Under the pieces are notes generated by a model. It was not told where the DNA came from, did no database searches, and was given only the letters and a program-made list of their open reading frames with translations. This document shows, piece by piece, positions 28,404 through 42,500 of a stretch of 64,000 nucleotides of DNA. The position numbers and the translations under genes were made by a program. Origin of the DNA: Acridotheres tristis (taxonomy: Eukaryota > Chordata > Aves > Passeriformes > Sturnidae); NCBI GenBank assembly GCA_037013685.1, contig CM072905.1, positions 5,529,491 through 5,593,490 of the forward strand. Reading direction: 5' to 3'. Position 1 is the stretch's first letter. Each line of letters opens with the position of its first letter.

Positions 28404-28450
28404 TTGGAATTATAGAATGCCTTGGGTTGGAAGAGACAACAGAGTTTCAC
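28404..28450 (-). mobile_element. Short CR1 LINE remnant (3' end, reverse orientation)
   Basis: TTATAGAATGCCTTGGGTTG followed by GAAGAGACAAC matches the signature of the reversed 3' end of avian CR1 (in consensus, 'CATAGAATGGTTTGGGTTGGAAGGGACC'-like). Similarity fades after about 45 bp, so only a stub remains. Confidence 0.55.
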
Positions 28451-30310
28451 CTCTAAAATGCAGATTAAGTGGTAAGGATTTAATCCAGATTTAACTGTAT
28501 TTTACTGATTCTGTAATTTAATTACAGCAATGATTTAATTCTCCTGACCAGCCCTTGTGGAGAGCTGGCCAGTCCTGTGGCTGTCAAACACTGCCCCACT
28601 CCCATGTTCTGACAACAAATAAATGCTGCTGTGGGCACCTGATTCCTCTCACATATTACACTGAAGAGAACTCATATTTTCTGGTAATAATTCAAAGTAT
28701 AATCTATGGAAAATACACTTGCTCGTGTGCAATTGCAGTAGAGTTTGTCTGACCATCCCTGTAGAGTTTGTAGTCACATGAAAACAGAAAAATTCATAGA
28801 ATAGATAGACTCAGGTATTTTCCTGGATCCCAGACACTATTCTTGGTTCATTCTTATTAAAATACTGTTTTGCTGACAAACTGAGATGAAAGCAGAGAAA
28901 TGGGAGATGCTGGAGTCCCAAAATATTCAATGCACTTACTGTGCTGTGCTATCTGTGTTGTAAAAAAAAATTAAAACTGTAATAAATTAAGTGATGCCAC
29001 TTCTACTGTCATATTTAATGTGCAGAACATGGCCTTGGTTTGAAACCCTCCCATGTCATCCTGAGGAGAAACAAAAGATGTGCCTAGAAAATGTTCAGCT
29101 AGGATAGAAGGAGGGGAAAAGACCTCTCCTCATTCTCTTATATCTCTCTTGCACCCTCATTAGGCAAGTTAACAGAATTTTTGAGCAAATACCTCTCCCT
29201 TATTTTTTGGTTATCCTCCCTGAGAAAAAATCCCACCCTCTTCTTTCTGGGGAATAGAGTTTGCATTAATTGCTGCTTCAAACAGCATATACTTAAACAT
29301 GGAAATTCAGTCTGAGATGAGACAGTAATGGAAATCTTGCCCCCAAAATGCAACTACTTCTCTCATAAGGATTCTAGTGCAAAAGAAAAGAGACAGAGAA
29401 AATATGCTATGGGGTACATAAAGAATCAATTCCAAACAAAATTTGTTTCAGAGATTTCCCACAAGGCATCAGCAACTTCTTAATGCAGCTCATTCCCAAA
29501 TTCCTCCAGGACCCAGTAAATAAAGGCAGCTCATTCTGCATCTCCACAGGTCCATGGGAGGGAGAATATTAAAATGCACCTGAGGATGCAGAGGGTGCCC
29601 AGAGCTGCCCCAGCAGCCCAGGCACAGTTGTCCATTCATTGCCTTGGGGCTTGGCACTCCAGGCTGAGCAAGGGTCACAAGTCCCTGGTGGTGCTGGGGT
29701 CCATTCCCCGATGGAAATCTGATGGCAGCTCATTGCCCTGCACGGCCAGGGCTGCAGTCAGAGGTGGCTGAATGAGCACAGAGAATTCTCCTGGCCCTGA
29801 ACTGCTCAGTCACCTCTCAATCCCGTGGCTGAACTCATTGGAGCCCTCCAAAATTCAGCAGCAGGGCAGAAATCCTAATGCAGTGCAAGGACTCTGCAGC
29901 TGAATCCAGGCTCTAACAGTAACTTCTTTATCCTTATCCTTATTCATTCAGGTTTAAACAGCTGTAAAGAGAAACTGGAAGCATAGAGTGACTAAGAAGG
30001 GAAAGGCCCAGTGCAGGGCTGAATCCAGCTACATTAAAGGTTAAATTCTTTCTACAATAAATAGGTTTTTGCAAGCTCTGTTGCAAGCTCTGGAGCAGAA
30101 AATCTGGTATGTCAAGATCATTCACAAGAAGTCATCAAACAAAATGGAACATAAAGGAAAAGTTATTTTTTTTATAAACTTCCTAGCATAGAAACATGAG
30201 ATCAAAAAATATACAAGCCCTGTCCTAAATGTAAAGACTTTACATTGTGAAACACCTTCTGAATCTGAAAGGTAGCAACAAAAATTCCATTCAAATTCAA
30301 AATATTCAGT

Positions 30311-30372
30311 TATTCTAGACTCCTAGACTAGAATAGACTCCTAGACTGCTACTACTCCTAGCAGCAGTAGCT
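30311..30372. repeat. Compound palindrome with internal direct repeat
   Basis: TATTCTAG (30311-30318) pairs with CTAGAATA (30328-30335). The 14-mer TAGACTCCTAGACT occurs twice in this segment. The following GCTACTACTCCT/AGCAGCAGTAGC forms a 12-bp imperfect stem with two mismatches. The result is two adjacent hairpins within 62 bp. Confidence 0.75.
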
Positions 30373-33300
30373 TGATCACCCACACATATTTCCTTAAATC
30401 TCTTCCAGGGGTTTGGGCTGAAGATGACTGAAAATATTTTTATTCCTCATAATATTCCATGTAGGGCAATCACAAGGTGAACATGTGTCCACGTGTGTAT
30501 GAATATCCTAAACGTACTTTTTTGCTGCAGATCAATGGACAGTATTTTTAATGCCAAGAAAGATGACAAGAGAAGGAAAACTAATGAACATCTGTAAGTG
30601 ACTAGTCACAAGTCAGGGTGGGGTTTTCATCAGGTGAAGAAGGATAATGTATCAGTATGAAGGAATTTTTTTTTTGTGAATTAGATGTGAAATCCAAAAG
30701 GAGAAAATACTGCAGAAGAAATAATTATGTTGGAAATATACTTTATGGTTTGGAGAACACCCACTGGAGTGATCAGGTCATTCCTGATGCTTCATATATT
30801 GATGATTCAAGGATATCATAAAATTGTATTTTTAGGATAAAAGAGATGCCTGTATTTCTTATTACTTCTAAGTCAGAAAAATTCATATGTGAAGGTAGAT
30901 TTAGGTAGATTTTTAAAAAAATTTGGCATCAAATCCCTCCTGAATTTCAGTGATGTCTAATTTCCTCAGGCTTCCCTAAAAAAACTCAGTTTGGTACCCG
31001 AACAGCTGGTTAGAAATTCTAACACCATGAAGAGCTGAAAGCAGCAAAAGACTCGTTGACTTTTTTGGCCTAACACCGACCAGTTCTCTTGCTGAAAAAT
31101 GAATGAAAAGTCACTGACTGGTGATGGAATTAGTCAACGTGAAGCCTGCTACAATCTCCTGCCATGAGGACATTCTTTTGTGCCACAGCCATTAAGCAGG
31201 GCAGTGAGCAGTTGTGTTTACCTTTACAGTCAGTTAAATATCAGAGCGTGGTATTTCCTCGAGAATCCCCCAGATGGGATGTTCATCAGCACACTGAGCT
31301 GTGCTGGGTCTCCAGCAGCCAAACTGCAGATTGGCAATGCACATAAACCTGAAAAAATCCTTTTTCTGCCCAGCAAAATGTCTCTGCACGAGCAGCCTGC
31401 AGCTGCTGCTGCTCAGACCAGCTCTGGCTGAGGAAATGCAGCAGGCAGGTGTGGGAATCCAGAATTCCAGCAGCATCCGACTGCCAGAGCCCGTTCTGTG
31501 CTGCTTCAAAACCTGGGCAGCCAGCTGTGACACAGGGATTCAAATGACCTGGAAAGAAAATTTGGCTGCACTGGAATCCATGGCAGAAATCTCTTTTTCT
31601 TCAGCCGAGCCAGGATTTCTCTCCTGGCACTTGCCAAGCTGCTGTTTGCATGGAATTGTTTTCCTACTGAAGGTGTTGATTTGGGGTGGCAGGAGGCTGT
31701 TTCTCCTGGAATTATTTCTGTAACCTAGCCAAGACCCAGAGAATTCATCTCAAACAAACCACTTCCACCTTTAATTTCCAAAGGAAACTTGAATACTTCC
31801 CTTGCCTAATGACAAGGAAATGAGGCTTCTTTTTTAGCAAAAAAAACCAAAACAAACAAAAAAAAACCCTCAGCCTGGAAACAATTTTCAAGCCAAACCA
31901 AGCTTTTATAAAAGGGAGAATTGATGAAGTTGTGCACTGAGTGTTGACAGGCCCTGAGGAAAGGGTTTGCATCCAAATCTGTGAGAAGTCAGTGGTGACC
32001 TCGTGCTCCTATTAACCCAAATTCTGTTCACTGCCAGAGCCATGGAGGCAACACTCAAACTGGAGAGCTCCTGGTGTGCAGCTTTACGTGCAGGTCATTA
32101 AAACAGCCTGGCTGGAGCTGGAGGCTCCTGGCTCAGGCTCAGCTGCTGTGGATTCACAGGAGTGTCCTGGTGGCACCAGAAAAACCCTTATTGTCCCCAT
32201 CCCTCCTGCAGATAATGTGGGATTATCTTTTATCAAATGTTTTCTCCTTTATCTTCTTGTAAACGTCTTGAAAAGATGAAATAAATCTTGAATCATCCAG
32301 TCAAAAGTGCCCAGCAATGATAAATAGTTGCATTATGTGCACAGGATTGCAACTGCAGTTTTCCTCTCAAAACTGTGTATTAGCTTTTACTTCTGAAAAG
32401 CAAGACTTTTGATAGGAATTTTTCCTTAAGTGCTTCACTTTATCATAACACTCAATATCTACCCTGCTGTTTGGAGGCAAATTGAACAAAAGTTAGGACT
32501 AGGGAGACTATAGGCTTCTGCTTTTGAGAGTGTCAAAATTAAAACAGATTTAAATGTGAAGGAAAACTTGTTGTTTGCCAGAAATAATTGTTTGCCAGAA
32601 AAGCTGGAGTAGTGTGAGGGAGATAAAGAGACTCTGTGTTTGAGTGTGTGTGTGATCAATTGTGGGGGCGAGTTTAACAGCAGCTGTCCAACTTTGGCAG
32701 ATTAATGCAGTGGAGAGAAGGTGACTTTTAAAACACCAAACCCAAATTTTTCTTCTGGAATCAGGGCTAGAGCACAGCCAAGGGTACTGTGACACTGAGC
32801 TGGAAAGCTCATTTTGTTCAAAGATAAAGTGCTCATCTGCTATGTTACTAGATGTGGCCAACCCAAAAGACAGACAGTTAAAACCTGGTGAAATCTTAAT
32901 ATTGAATTGTGGTTTGAACATGATTCAGGTAAGATCAGAAGTAATTTTCCTAGTTTCTGCAAAATATATTTTCGGTTAAATACCTGCATTATTACATGGT
33001 GTTTCAGAAACACAGCATTTCTCACAACATTAGAGTCTCTGTCTGAAAACCAGCCTAGCAGCTGAGTCAAGTCATTTCTCACTTCTTACTAGTTCAGGTC
33101 CCATTCTGTCATTGTCTTCACAAAGACATCAAAATTACAACAGGTTTCTGGTTCAAGTCTTGAAAGAGATGCACCAAGCAAAATGAAGCCATTTTTCATG
33201 TTATGCTTTGCCATCCCATCTTCTTTGCAGCTGTAAAATCCCAGAAAAGGACATCAGTAGGGATTTTGTATTTGTTTGGTGACTGGGATTCCATTCTTTG

Positions 33301-36300
33301 AACTTCCAGCCCTTGTGCATGTCCTCAGACACGGAGAAAGGCAGAAAACCACAGTTGAAATTAATGCTGCTGCTCCATTCCTGAGAGCAGAACCAGGCAC
33401 AGCAACAGCAACGTGCCTGAAACGTTCTGAAAGCAAAACCAACAAGGCGTAAACAGGAGCAGAATTTAGTTAATACAAAATATTACTGCTGCAGTAAATG
33501 ATGAGGGGATGTCTTGCTGATTTATGTCGCTGAGCAGCTCCAGAATGGTGACATTGTGTGCCAGGTTCATGCCAAATTCAGCACAGCCTGCTAAAACTCG
33601 AGAGCACACACCAGCCCATCCTTATTGCTATTAACAATCTAGTGACTCCAGAAACACACGAGCAGAGTGTGCAGCAAAACAAGGCATTAAAATGTTGTTT
33701 AGGTTCTTCTCCCTGAGCACCGATAAAGCTTTACTTATAAACTATTTTTTTTTAAGATGGACTCAAAATACCTGTCTCTTCCAGTTACATTCCAGAAATC
33801 AATAGGAAGGAAAGCAAATTACTGCTCCTTCTCTGACGTCCATGCTATTATGGTCTCGGTGGGGTCAAATTACTTTAATTAGATTTTCAAAAAGTATCGG
33901 CTGGCTTCTGTATAATTCCCCTGCCTGTTTATGCACCTCCTCAGCTTTTAAAATCCATTTCCAGGAGATCAGTCATTGATTTTGAGGAGATTTAATAACC
34001 CATTGGTAACTGTATAATCACCTGCAGCTGCCATGATTGCACTGGTTAGACTTTCTAATGGCTATTTCCAGCAAAAATATGCACATGTTCCCAACCTAGT
34101 CCTGTAAAATCATCTGGAGTTCTGAAAATGTGCATCTACTTCAGAATGTCAGTTCAGCTCCCAGGTGTGCTTTCAAAGCAAATTCCTCATCCCCACTCAC
34201 TGAGATTCAGTTCATACCTGGGGGACCACCTGATGTGAGAGCAGAGGTGGAAAAATCTGACATCACTGTGTGTGTGGGCAGCAGCATGAATGGGGATGTG
34301 GAGGGGTGTGCAGGGGATTTCAAAGACATCTCAAAAACACACTTCTCACAGCAAGATCCTCGTCCTGCAACCCAAAACTTCTAGTATTTGGAGCAGTGAA
34401 TGTCATCTCACCCAAGGTCTTGTAGTTAGAAAAGATTTCCTATTGCTAGTGAGGAGTTTCAGAGGCAGAGAAAGACAGCAGAATCATTTTTGAAGTATTC
34501 TGATTTCTCTTTTTTGGCCATCAAAATTCTCTTGCTGACATTTTATCTGGGTTGGTTAAGTTGGTGCCTTGCTTTGGATTTTAACTTAGTGTTGAGGATA
34601 AAATATAAACTGGAAAACAACATTTAAACATTTCAAGTAACCCTGCCATGGCGATGCTGCTGTGGCTGCTCATTTTTCAGAAGCCATCTTTGGGGATGTC
34701 TGGGCAAGGTGCTGCAGTCTGTAACACTGAGATGTGCTCAGTTCCAATCTCCTGTTATTTCATCCCCTCTTGAGTTTGGGGAAGCTCTTCCTGCAGGCAG
34801 CAGCACGAGGTCCTGGCATGCAGTTTGCACATCTTCTAGAAACATTCCCCCAAATGCTGTTATTATCCATAGCTGTCCTGCCATTTCTGACAAGGAGATG
34901 GAAAATGATGACTTGCCTGGGTGAGAGACCACCCTGGAAATTGCCTTCAAAATTCCTGCCATCCTGGGCAGTTTAATGACGTTTGCTGCAAAATCTTCAG
35001 AAATGCCTTCACAGGTAGCAGGGAAAAGCCTTCTGCTGTTCAGCTGAGGAGCATCTGGAGCACCAGGAACTCCAGCAGCACTGGGGAAATCATCCTAATC
35101 TTCCCTTTTGTTTGCACTGACATTTTTATAGGGGCTCTTCTTTCAGCACATCATTGATTGAGCTTGAAATAGCATAATCAACTCAGTGGGAATTACCAGT
35201 CATAGAATACAGCCAAATTCTGCTTTCAGTTGTGGCTGGCTGAGTCCACATAATTTTGCTGCAGTTACTTACCTCAGGGTATCAGGAGTCAGAATCCATG
35301 AATCTGCATTTCCAAGGCAGGTTTGGAAACACTGGGTAGTAATTACTAATTGAACTTCATTGTTTAACTGTAGGTTGCTTTTCTCCTGAAGAGACCTACC
35401 CATTATTATTAATTAACACTATTTAATCAGGATCTTACCTTCCTTCTGATTTCTTGGAATACTTTTTCATTGAATGCTTTCAAAGCATAATTTTGTTTCC
35501 TTCTATTTGACTTTAAATATATCCTATCATTTATAACTGCTTTTTCCTTCAGTCTTTTTATTGCTTTCTTCTCATGGGTATTTAATTCAGTTGTGCTGAG
35601 CTTGGTTGGCTTTTGGGAAAAGAGAGATCTATGCTTGGGGTTGAATACCAATTATAATTATGGAAGTTGTGCTTTAAATGCAGGGGATTATTCACATCCT
35701 TTCTCAGATTTTTAATTTGAAGTTAAGCCTGCTTTTATGGAGAAGTTTTCCTAATAATATCTGGAGTAAAAATAGGAATTCTGTTATTTTTTACCACGGC
35801 CTCCATGTACAAGCCTGATTTCCAGTGTGATGATAACACAGCTTCCCATTTCCTGTAATTGATCCAAGTCCTCCAGTTTGGTCTAAGAAGTGGATTTACA
35901 CAAAAGGAAGCCTTCTCTGTAATAAAAAAAGTCCTTGTTCCCAATGGAGATGTAAGAAAAAAATGGAAATGTGACACAGAAGCAGTAAAATCAGTAAAAA
36001 AAGAATCCCTCCATATAATTCTTGAGCCACTCATTATTTCAGTGTGTTTCTTGGGAGTCTGGAATAATTTGGATTGGCCAAAAAATGAAAAGAAACAATG
36101 ATAGCTGCTTATATGTATCTTGTTTTCCTTATATTAATGTATAGGTGAGTCCTTTGAATGTCTGATGTTTATTATCAATCATATCTTAAGAGATAATAAC
36201 AGATATTTTGGATGCATTTGGCTTTTTCAGTCAGATTTTTAAAGCAGTAGTAATAGGTGGCTTGGAAATCACTCTTTTTGAAACTCCAGCAGCTTCTGCT

Positions 36301-36500
36301 GTTCTCAGGTTGAGTTCCTGGGTTCAAAAACACTGCTGCAAACACAGCCCTCATGGGGTGTCTGGAGACTCATCAGAGCACTCGTGACATGCCTGTCCTG
36401 GAGGTGACATAACCAGGACCTTGAACCTGCTCTGGGGCCATCAGAACAGAGCCAAGAACATCCCAGCATCTGAACTCTGTCCCCTGGAATATCTTGAGGG

Positions 36501-36597
36501 GGACATCTCCAATCCACTCGTTTTTGCTGACAGGGACATCTCAAACCCACTCATTTTTCCCGACAGGGACATCTCCAATCTGCTCACTTCTCCTGAC
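36501..36597. repeat. Imperfect 33-bp tandem repeat, 3 copies
   Basis: Units start GGACATCTC at 36501, 36534 and 36567, each running through a CC/TG-CTCA or CTCG core, a T-rich stretch and a CTGAC or CGACAGG end. The period is a multiple of three, so one frame stays open across it, but the flanks give no support for coding. Confidence 0.8.
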
Positions 36598-39500
36598 TTT
36601 CTGAGGAGTTCCAGGCTGCCAGTGGTTGCAGTGAAAAGCCAAGTGCACACCAAACCTGCCCGTGGCTGGCAGGTTGGTGACCAGGAAGGTGTCTGGGTCT
36701 CAGATGATTCAGAAGTGGGAGGATAAATTCAAGCCTCACCTCCAATGAGCACTTCACAAAGAAAGGTCAGGAATGAAACGGAGGAGAGAAGTCACAACTG
36801 AAAGGGAGCAAGTGCCTGGTGACACCAGGGAGGAGGAAACTGTCTTTTCTCCACAGACAGACTTTCCATATAATAATTTAGCTATCAACATCTGTTCAGT
36901 TTTTAAACTGCTTTAATACTGACTGACATTTCTTTTAAATTGTAACTTGTGTAATTTAATGATAACCTTTAATTTTCTACTGCCCGTGTAATGGGAAGCA
37001 GCAAAAATAGTAAGAAATAAATTGCAGACATTAGAAATACTTCCTATCCGAAGAAGGTAAAGAAGTGCATTCAGGCACTGCAATGTGTGAGAAATTTAGA
37101 TGGCTTTCAACATTTTCTTTCCTACAATAGCTGCTGTTTGGCACTACTTTGTGCATGATTAATATCTTTATTATTGTATCATGGAAGATCTCTTCTACCT
37201 TAGACCGGAGACCGAGTTTAAGTTTAAGAATTTTAATGTCCCATTGACTAGTGGGACCTGAAATTTCTGAGCTTTCTTGTACAAGATCAGAATGGTTTTG
37301 AGTGCCCATTTACCCATTTGGTCTGTCCACACACCCAAAAAAAAGCTCTGTCATAGTTTCATTTGGGTCATTTCCATCAGTGTATTGGATGATATGAGGC
37401 TTCTGGCTCTCTTTGTTTAATTATGTAGTGCAGAAGATATACTGCAGAATTGATTAAATATCTGCTTCAAACACTTGTACAAGTACTTTGGATTCCATTT
37501 ATCTAAAATTGTTTGCGTGTTTGGAAAACAAATTATTCTTTAATGTGAAGCCAGTGCTTTCCACAGCTTCCCTTTTTCCCCCTTGGTCCAGTTTTTATGT
37601 GTTGCTGGAGTGTGGCAGCTGTGATAGCAGAGTCTCAGGAACCTGAAACGTCAGAAATAAATCCAGGCACTGCCTTACAGTAACTAAATTTTCGTGCTTT
37701 TTAAGTTATGCTGCTAATCCTGTCTCCTGTTGTGGGTCATGGGAAGGAGCTTTAATTTGCACCCTGCCTTCTCTTGCACAGGCAGGGAGCTTCATTAAGG
37801 TGAAGGGTTTGGTTTTTAGGTCTAATGCTGTGGTTTGGCTGCATGAACTCTATCAGAGGAGACAGTTTTTACCATGAGTAAAGCTTTTACCATGCATTGC
37901 CAAGGCTGATACCAGCCCATCTGTGTATTTAAGCTTGTTTTATTTTTTTCAGTCAAGCTGTACCTCAGATTTCTCAGGTGTAACTTACTGGAGAAATGTT
38001 GGCCAGGGCACCTCAGAGGGCATTTTTGTAATTGGCAATGGGAAGATTCTGGTCCCTTACAGTGAGGGAGATTCCACTGAGCTGGATTTGGTAAAAGGAC
38101 ATAGGCAGGCACAGAAGTGAGTAACTTTCTGATTTACTGGTACACTGACAGCCAGCCCAGGCTGGAATTTTAACAATTTAAATGCAAAATTCTTAAGATC
38201 TTTTTCACAGAGCTGTCCTGTTCCCATTGCTGTGATGGTGACATCAGGTTCAGGTCAGCTCACCTGCCTGGCCACTCTCATGTCCCAGAGAGCCCCATTC
38301 ACAAGTTCTGTGCTTTTAGCTGAGCTGCTGAATTGAGAGAAATGTGGACACAGAAAAAGAAGAATGGTTCAGCTTGGTTCAGCACATCATTTAATCTAAA
38401 TTCACCTTTCATTTCCTGGCCTGTTTATGGACACATCTGGATGTGGACACGAGTGACTTAGAGGGATACAAAGACAATTAATCCTGTTTGATCTGCTTCA
38501 GAACCAAGTATTTTCCTTTATCAAGACTTTAAAGCCATCAGAACACCTACATGGCTTTTTACTGCAGTTTGTGGGATGCAAAAGGTGCAATGGTCCAAGG
38601 TATTGAGCAGATTCTACCCCCTCATGACCCAGCCCTCGTCCCACTGAGATCCTTGGCTCTCTGAAAGTGTGTGAGGATGGCACTTCATCAGGATCATGAA
38701 TCTTCTCTGGGTTTTCTCACTGGCAAGTTTAATTGAAAAATGGGGAAATCAGTGGCCCACAGTGAACTGACAGCAGAACCTGAGCCTCTGTTCATTCATC
38801 TGAATTAAATAAAATAAGTTTGACCTGGAACCAAGCAGGCAAGGCACCTGCTCCCAGGCTCACACCCACCTACTCTGCTGTTCCCTCACCCACCCCTCCA
38901 GCATTGTGCAAGCACATGTATTTATAGCCTGCTGGAATAGTATTGCCTTTTTTCTTGTGCTCACAGGCCTAATTAACAGCTATCACTCAATTTAGTCTTG
39001 ATTCAAACATAATTAACAATATGCTTAAGTAATGATTTTGCTTATGTCTATTAACTGCAGCCAAACTTGTCAAACTATTGCTCCATTAATTTAATTCTTC
39101 CTCTTGATTTAGGGAAATTCAATTACTGTGATGCAGTTAGTCATATAGTAAATGTTTTCAAGTTCTCTTCTGTTGCTTAGATACTTCCTTAGTATTTTCT
39201 AGATTATTATAGTTTGTTGCCAAGGGAATGCATAAGCAAAAAATGATATCTTTATAAACTGTCAGGTGTACCTGACCATTCTTTACAAGTTCTGTACAAG
39301 CATTAGAAATTCATTTCAGTAGTAAATAATCCAAAAGCATTAGATTCATTTCAGTTGTAAATAATCTACCAAATGTCTTTTCTTCCACAATATTTTACAA
39401 GGGGTAAAGGAAGTGATAAAGTCCTTGTTGTGACTGATATCCTTGTGTGTCACTACCAGCCCAGTGCAGGTTAGCAGGATCTTCCCCAGAGTCTGGAGAC

Positions 39501-42500
39501 AGCAGGAAGGGAAATACTCCCCCAGAAACAAAAGAGGAGCCACCTTCCACCTCTTTTCCCTGCTGGGAGCTGGGCCTCAACAGCTCAGGCTCCCTTGGGC
39601 ATGTGCCCAAAAGCTGCATTTTGGAGCACAGGGTGATCATAAAGGCTTCTTCTCTTCACTGTGTGAGCAAACTGTGTTTTCTTAAAACCCTTCAGCTCTG
39701 CCCCCACCACAGCTATTACACACGTTCCTACTTGGCTGCTTTGAGCATATGTTTATTCAACATTTTAACCATATGAACCTTAGCAAAATCATGGAATTGC
39801 AACTGCTCAGATCATTAGTGAATTCTTCCCCCAGCCTGGCTGGAGGGAATTCTTTCACACACTGAGCATGTCCCCTTTAGTCATTAATATGCTTGAGGAC
39901 ACTGTGGCTTGTGTTGTGGCTCCTGACACCGTGTGAGTGTTCAGGAACAGAGGCAGTTTCCTCAAGGTCTCTGAGCAGGCAGCCTCTGCTGTGCTGGGTG
40001 ACTAATGCCACTCACTTGCTGTAATATCCTGATTTTTTTCACTCTCCATTTTTAGCTGGATTCCTCTGTTCAGCTGCCTGGAACAAGGCAAGACAGAGCT
40101 GCTGTTCTGTTGTCTCCCAGCACTTGAAAAGACAGCCCAGCAGCCCTGACTCTATTGATGCAGGGAGAGCTGCCTTGTGCATATTGCTGGCACTTCAAAA
40201 CTCAGCCTGGGTAAGGGAACGAGAGGGGAAGGACCACGGGGGGATGTGAGCACAAATGTTCTGCCTCAGAGAGCAGCACGTGTGAGCTGCCAGCTTTTGA
40301 AAGGTTTGTGGTCATCGGGGGGGAATCTTCAGCCATCCTCACAGCTCAGGGAAGGTTTGCTTTATTCAGGAGAGCTGAGGACTGGGCTCTGCATTTTCTG
40401 AGTGATTAGGCCTCCTAAAATCTCCCTTGATGAAATAAATGATATGTGCCTATGCTGTCATCATTTGAGTACAAAAAACCTGGTTTGAAGCTCCCCCAGC
40501 TCCCACTGATGCTTACAGAACTCCAAATTCAAGGGTCCTGTCTACACTGCAGTTTGAATCAGTTTATGTAACCATAAATCAGGTTTGTTCCATAGATAAA
40601 GCCCCTCTTAAACAATACCTTGTGTTTAGTGTCCCTATCAATTAAAAGTAAATCCATGTAAACTCTTACAGTTTCCAGATAAAGACTTGAGGCAATTAAA
40701 GTAAATTGATCTAGAAGTAACCAGGTCTGTCACATACAGACACACACACACATTTGGATGTTATATGTGAAGAACACAAAAACGGTGGGAGTACACAAAG
40801 AACAAATTTGAAAGGGGGAAAAGTGTTCCAAGAGCTCTAAATTTAGCAGGGTGCAGAAGGCAGAGTGTTGGGCAAAGGGAAATCAAACTGTGGGGTTGTT
40901 TTCCAAGTGTTCTGATGAAATGATGCCTGACTGAGCTGTTTCTCATTAATCCCCTACCTGGTACACCCTCCCTGCTCATTACTGATTACTCTGGAGATGA
41001 AGCTGTGCAGTGCTGCTCACACATCTGGCTGTGGAAATTTACCCATCCTAATCTACAACCAAAAGCTCTCTTGCATCTTAACTTGCTTATAAATGTGTGG
41101 TTCTTCCTGAAAATTTAAATACAAAGCTCTGGCATTCAAGTATGTTGGGGGTTGGGTTTCTTTTCCTTTTGTTCTTTCACTCGTGGAATTTTTTCCCATT
41201 TAATTGCCCAGAAGCCCTGGTGGCTGGGTACCTGAGACAGCAGGGAGGTGGCCACGCCTGGGGGAGGAGGATGTCTGGTGGCCAAGACCCTCCTGAAATA
41301 GTCAAGGGCAACACTGGGTTGGCCTCTGTGTTTGCCACCAAGAAGATTTTTAGCTGTGCTGCTGGATGCAAGCCGGTAGGGTGTGGGGACACATGCCATG
41401 CCAAACCTTGAGGAAAAGGATGGTCTTCTCTGCTGCCAGAGGGACATCCAGGAGGAGAAAACAGGCCAGGCAACCTGCAGATGACAGGAGTCACAGAACA
41501 GCTCAGGTTAGATGGTTTGTTTGATGGATGGAATTTAACATCATGAATAAAAAGGTTTTGGAAAATAGGTTTAGATAGTCTAGTTATCATAATAGTAGTG
41601 CTGATCATAGTGCCTTGTTTCCTCCAATGCTCAACAGATATTAATAAGTCTGTTAAGGGAATCTTTATGGTTCAGAGAGGAGAGGGAGAGATTCTAAAGC
41701 TGTCCCCACACTGGGGGCAGAGAAGGGGACACTGCTGGGAGCTCTGTGTGGGCTCGTGTTCTGGGGTGACATGGTGGCATTGCAGCCTCACTGCAGAGTC
41801 CTTCCATCAAAACTAAGATCTTAAGCTGCTTAGAGCTGAAAATTTCACAAGAAATCGAGGTAGGGAGGTGCCTCTTTCCTCAGTAGAAAGAGACTAATTG
41901 CAACTGATCTTTGAGTCCAAAACCTGGGTTTTTTTTTTTTTTACAGGAAAACCTGCATGTCAATTAGCTCATTGTAGATGCACAGATCTGCAAAACTCTG
42001 TATTTGCCAATAATCCCTAAATCTCCTGTACTGCCAGAAAACGTTTCATTAAAAAAAAAAAAAAGAAAAATACCAAGGAATTTTGAATCAAAAAGAATAA
42101 AAAATATTTAGACATCATGGAATGTTTTATTTCAAATCAAACTCCAGGTGTGTGGACTGAATTGCCATGCATTTGCCTAAATTCACAGCTCATGTGAGCC
42201 TGTCCTAACAAGGGGTGAGTGGCCACTTGGCTTGTACAAGTAAATACACCCTGCATTTTTCAGCCAGGTTGTTTAGGGCAAGTTGAAAGTTTTCCCTAAA
42301 TCTGATTTAATACCTCATAAGCCTGATTTGTATGTGCTGTGCTATAAATGGTCATTGATTGAGCATTCAAAGCAGGAAACCAAGTGATCTATACATAAAG
42401 AATGACCACTAATCTTCACAAGGGGCCTTTCCCTGTGCATTTTGAAAGCTTTACCTGGTACAAATCCTCAGCTGTAAACTCCAGGTTTGATTCTCCTCTC

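Larger units (their letters stand above)
27172..36500. other. Intronic sequence, block 5
   Basis: Unique intronic sequence apart from a CR1 scrap (28404-28450), a compound palindrome (30311-30372), a 63-nt candidate cryptic exon (30531-30593) and a weak nested inverted repeat at 31054-31139. Segments around 29500-29850 and 31160-31720 are more GC-rich, with open frames I could not tie to any family. Confidence 0.5.

Noticed and set aside
31054..31139. Nested inverted repeat (CGTTGACT...AGTCAACG) as a possible MITE
   Set aside because: Arms are only 8 bp with poor inner pairing and no target-site duplication; this is within chance expectation.
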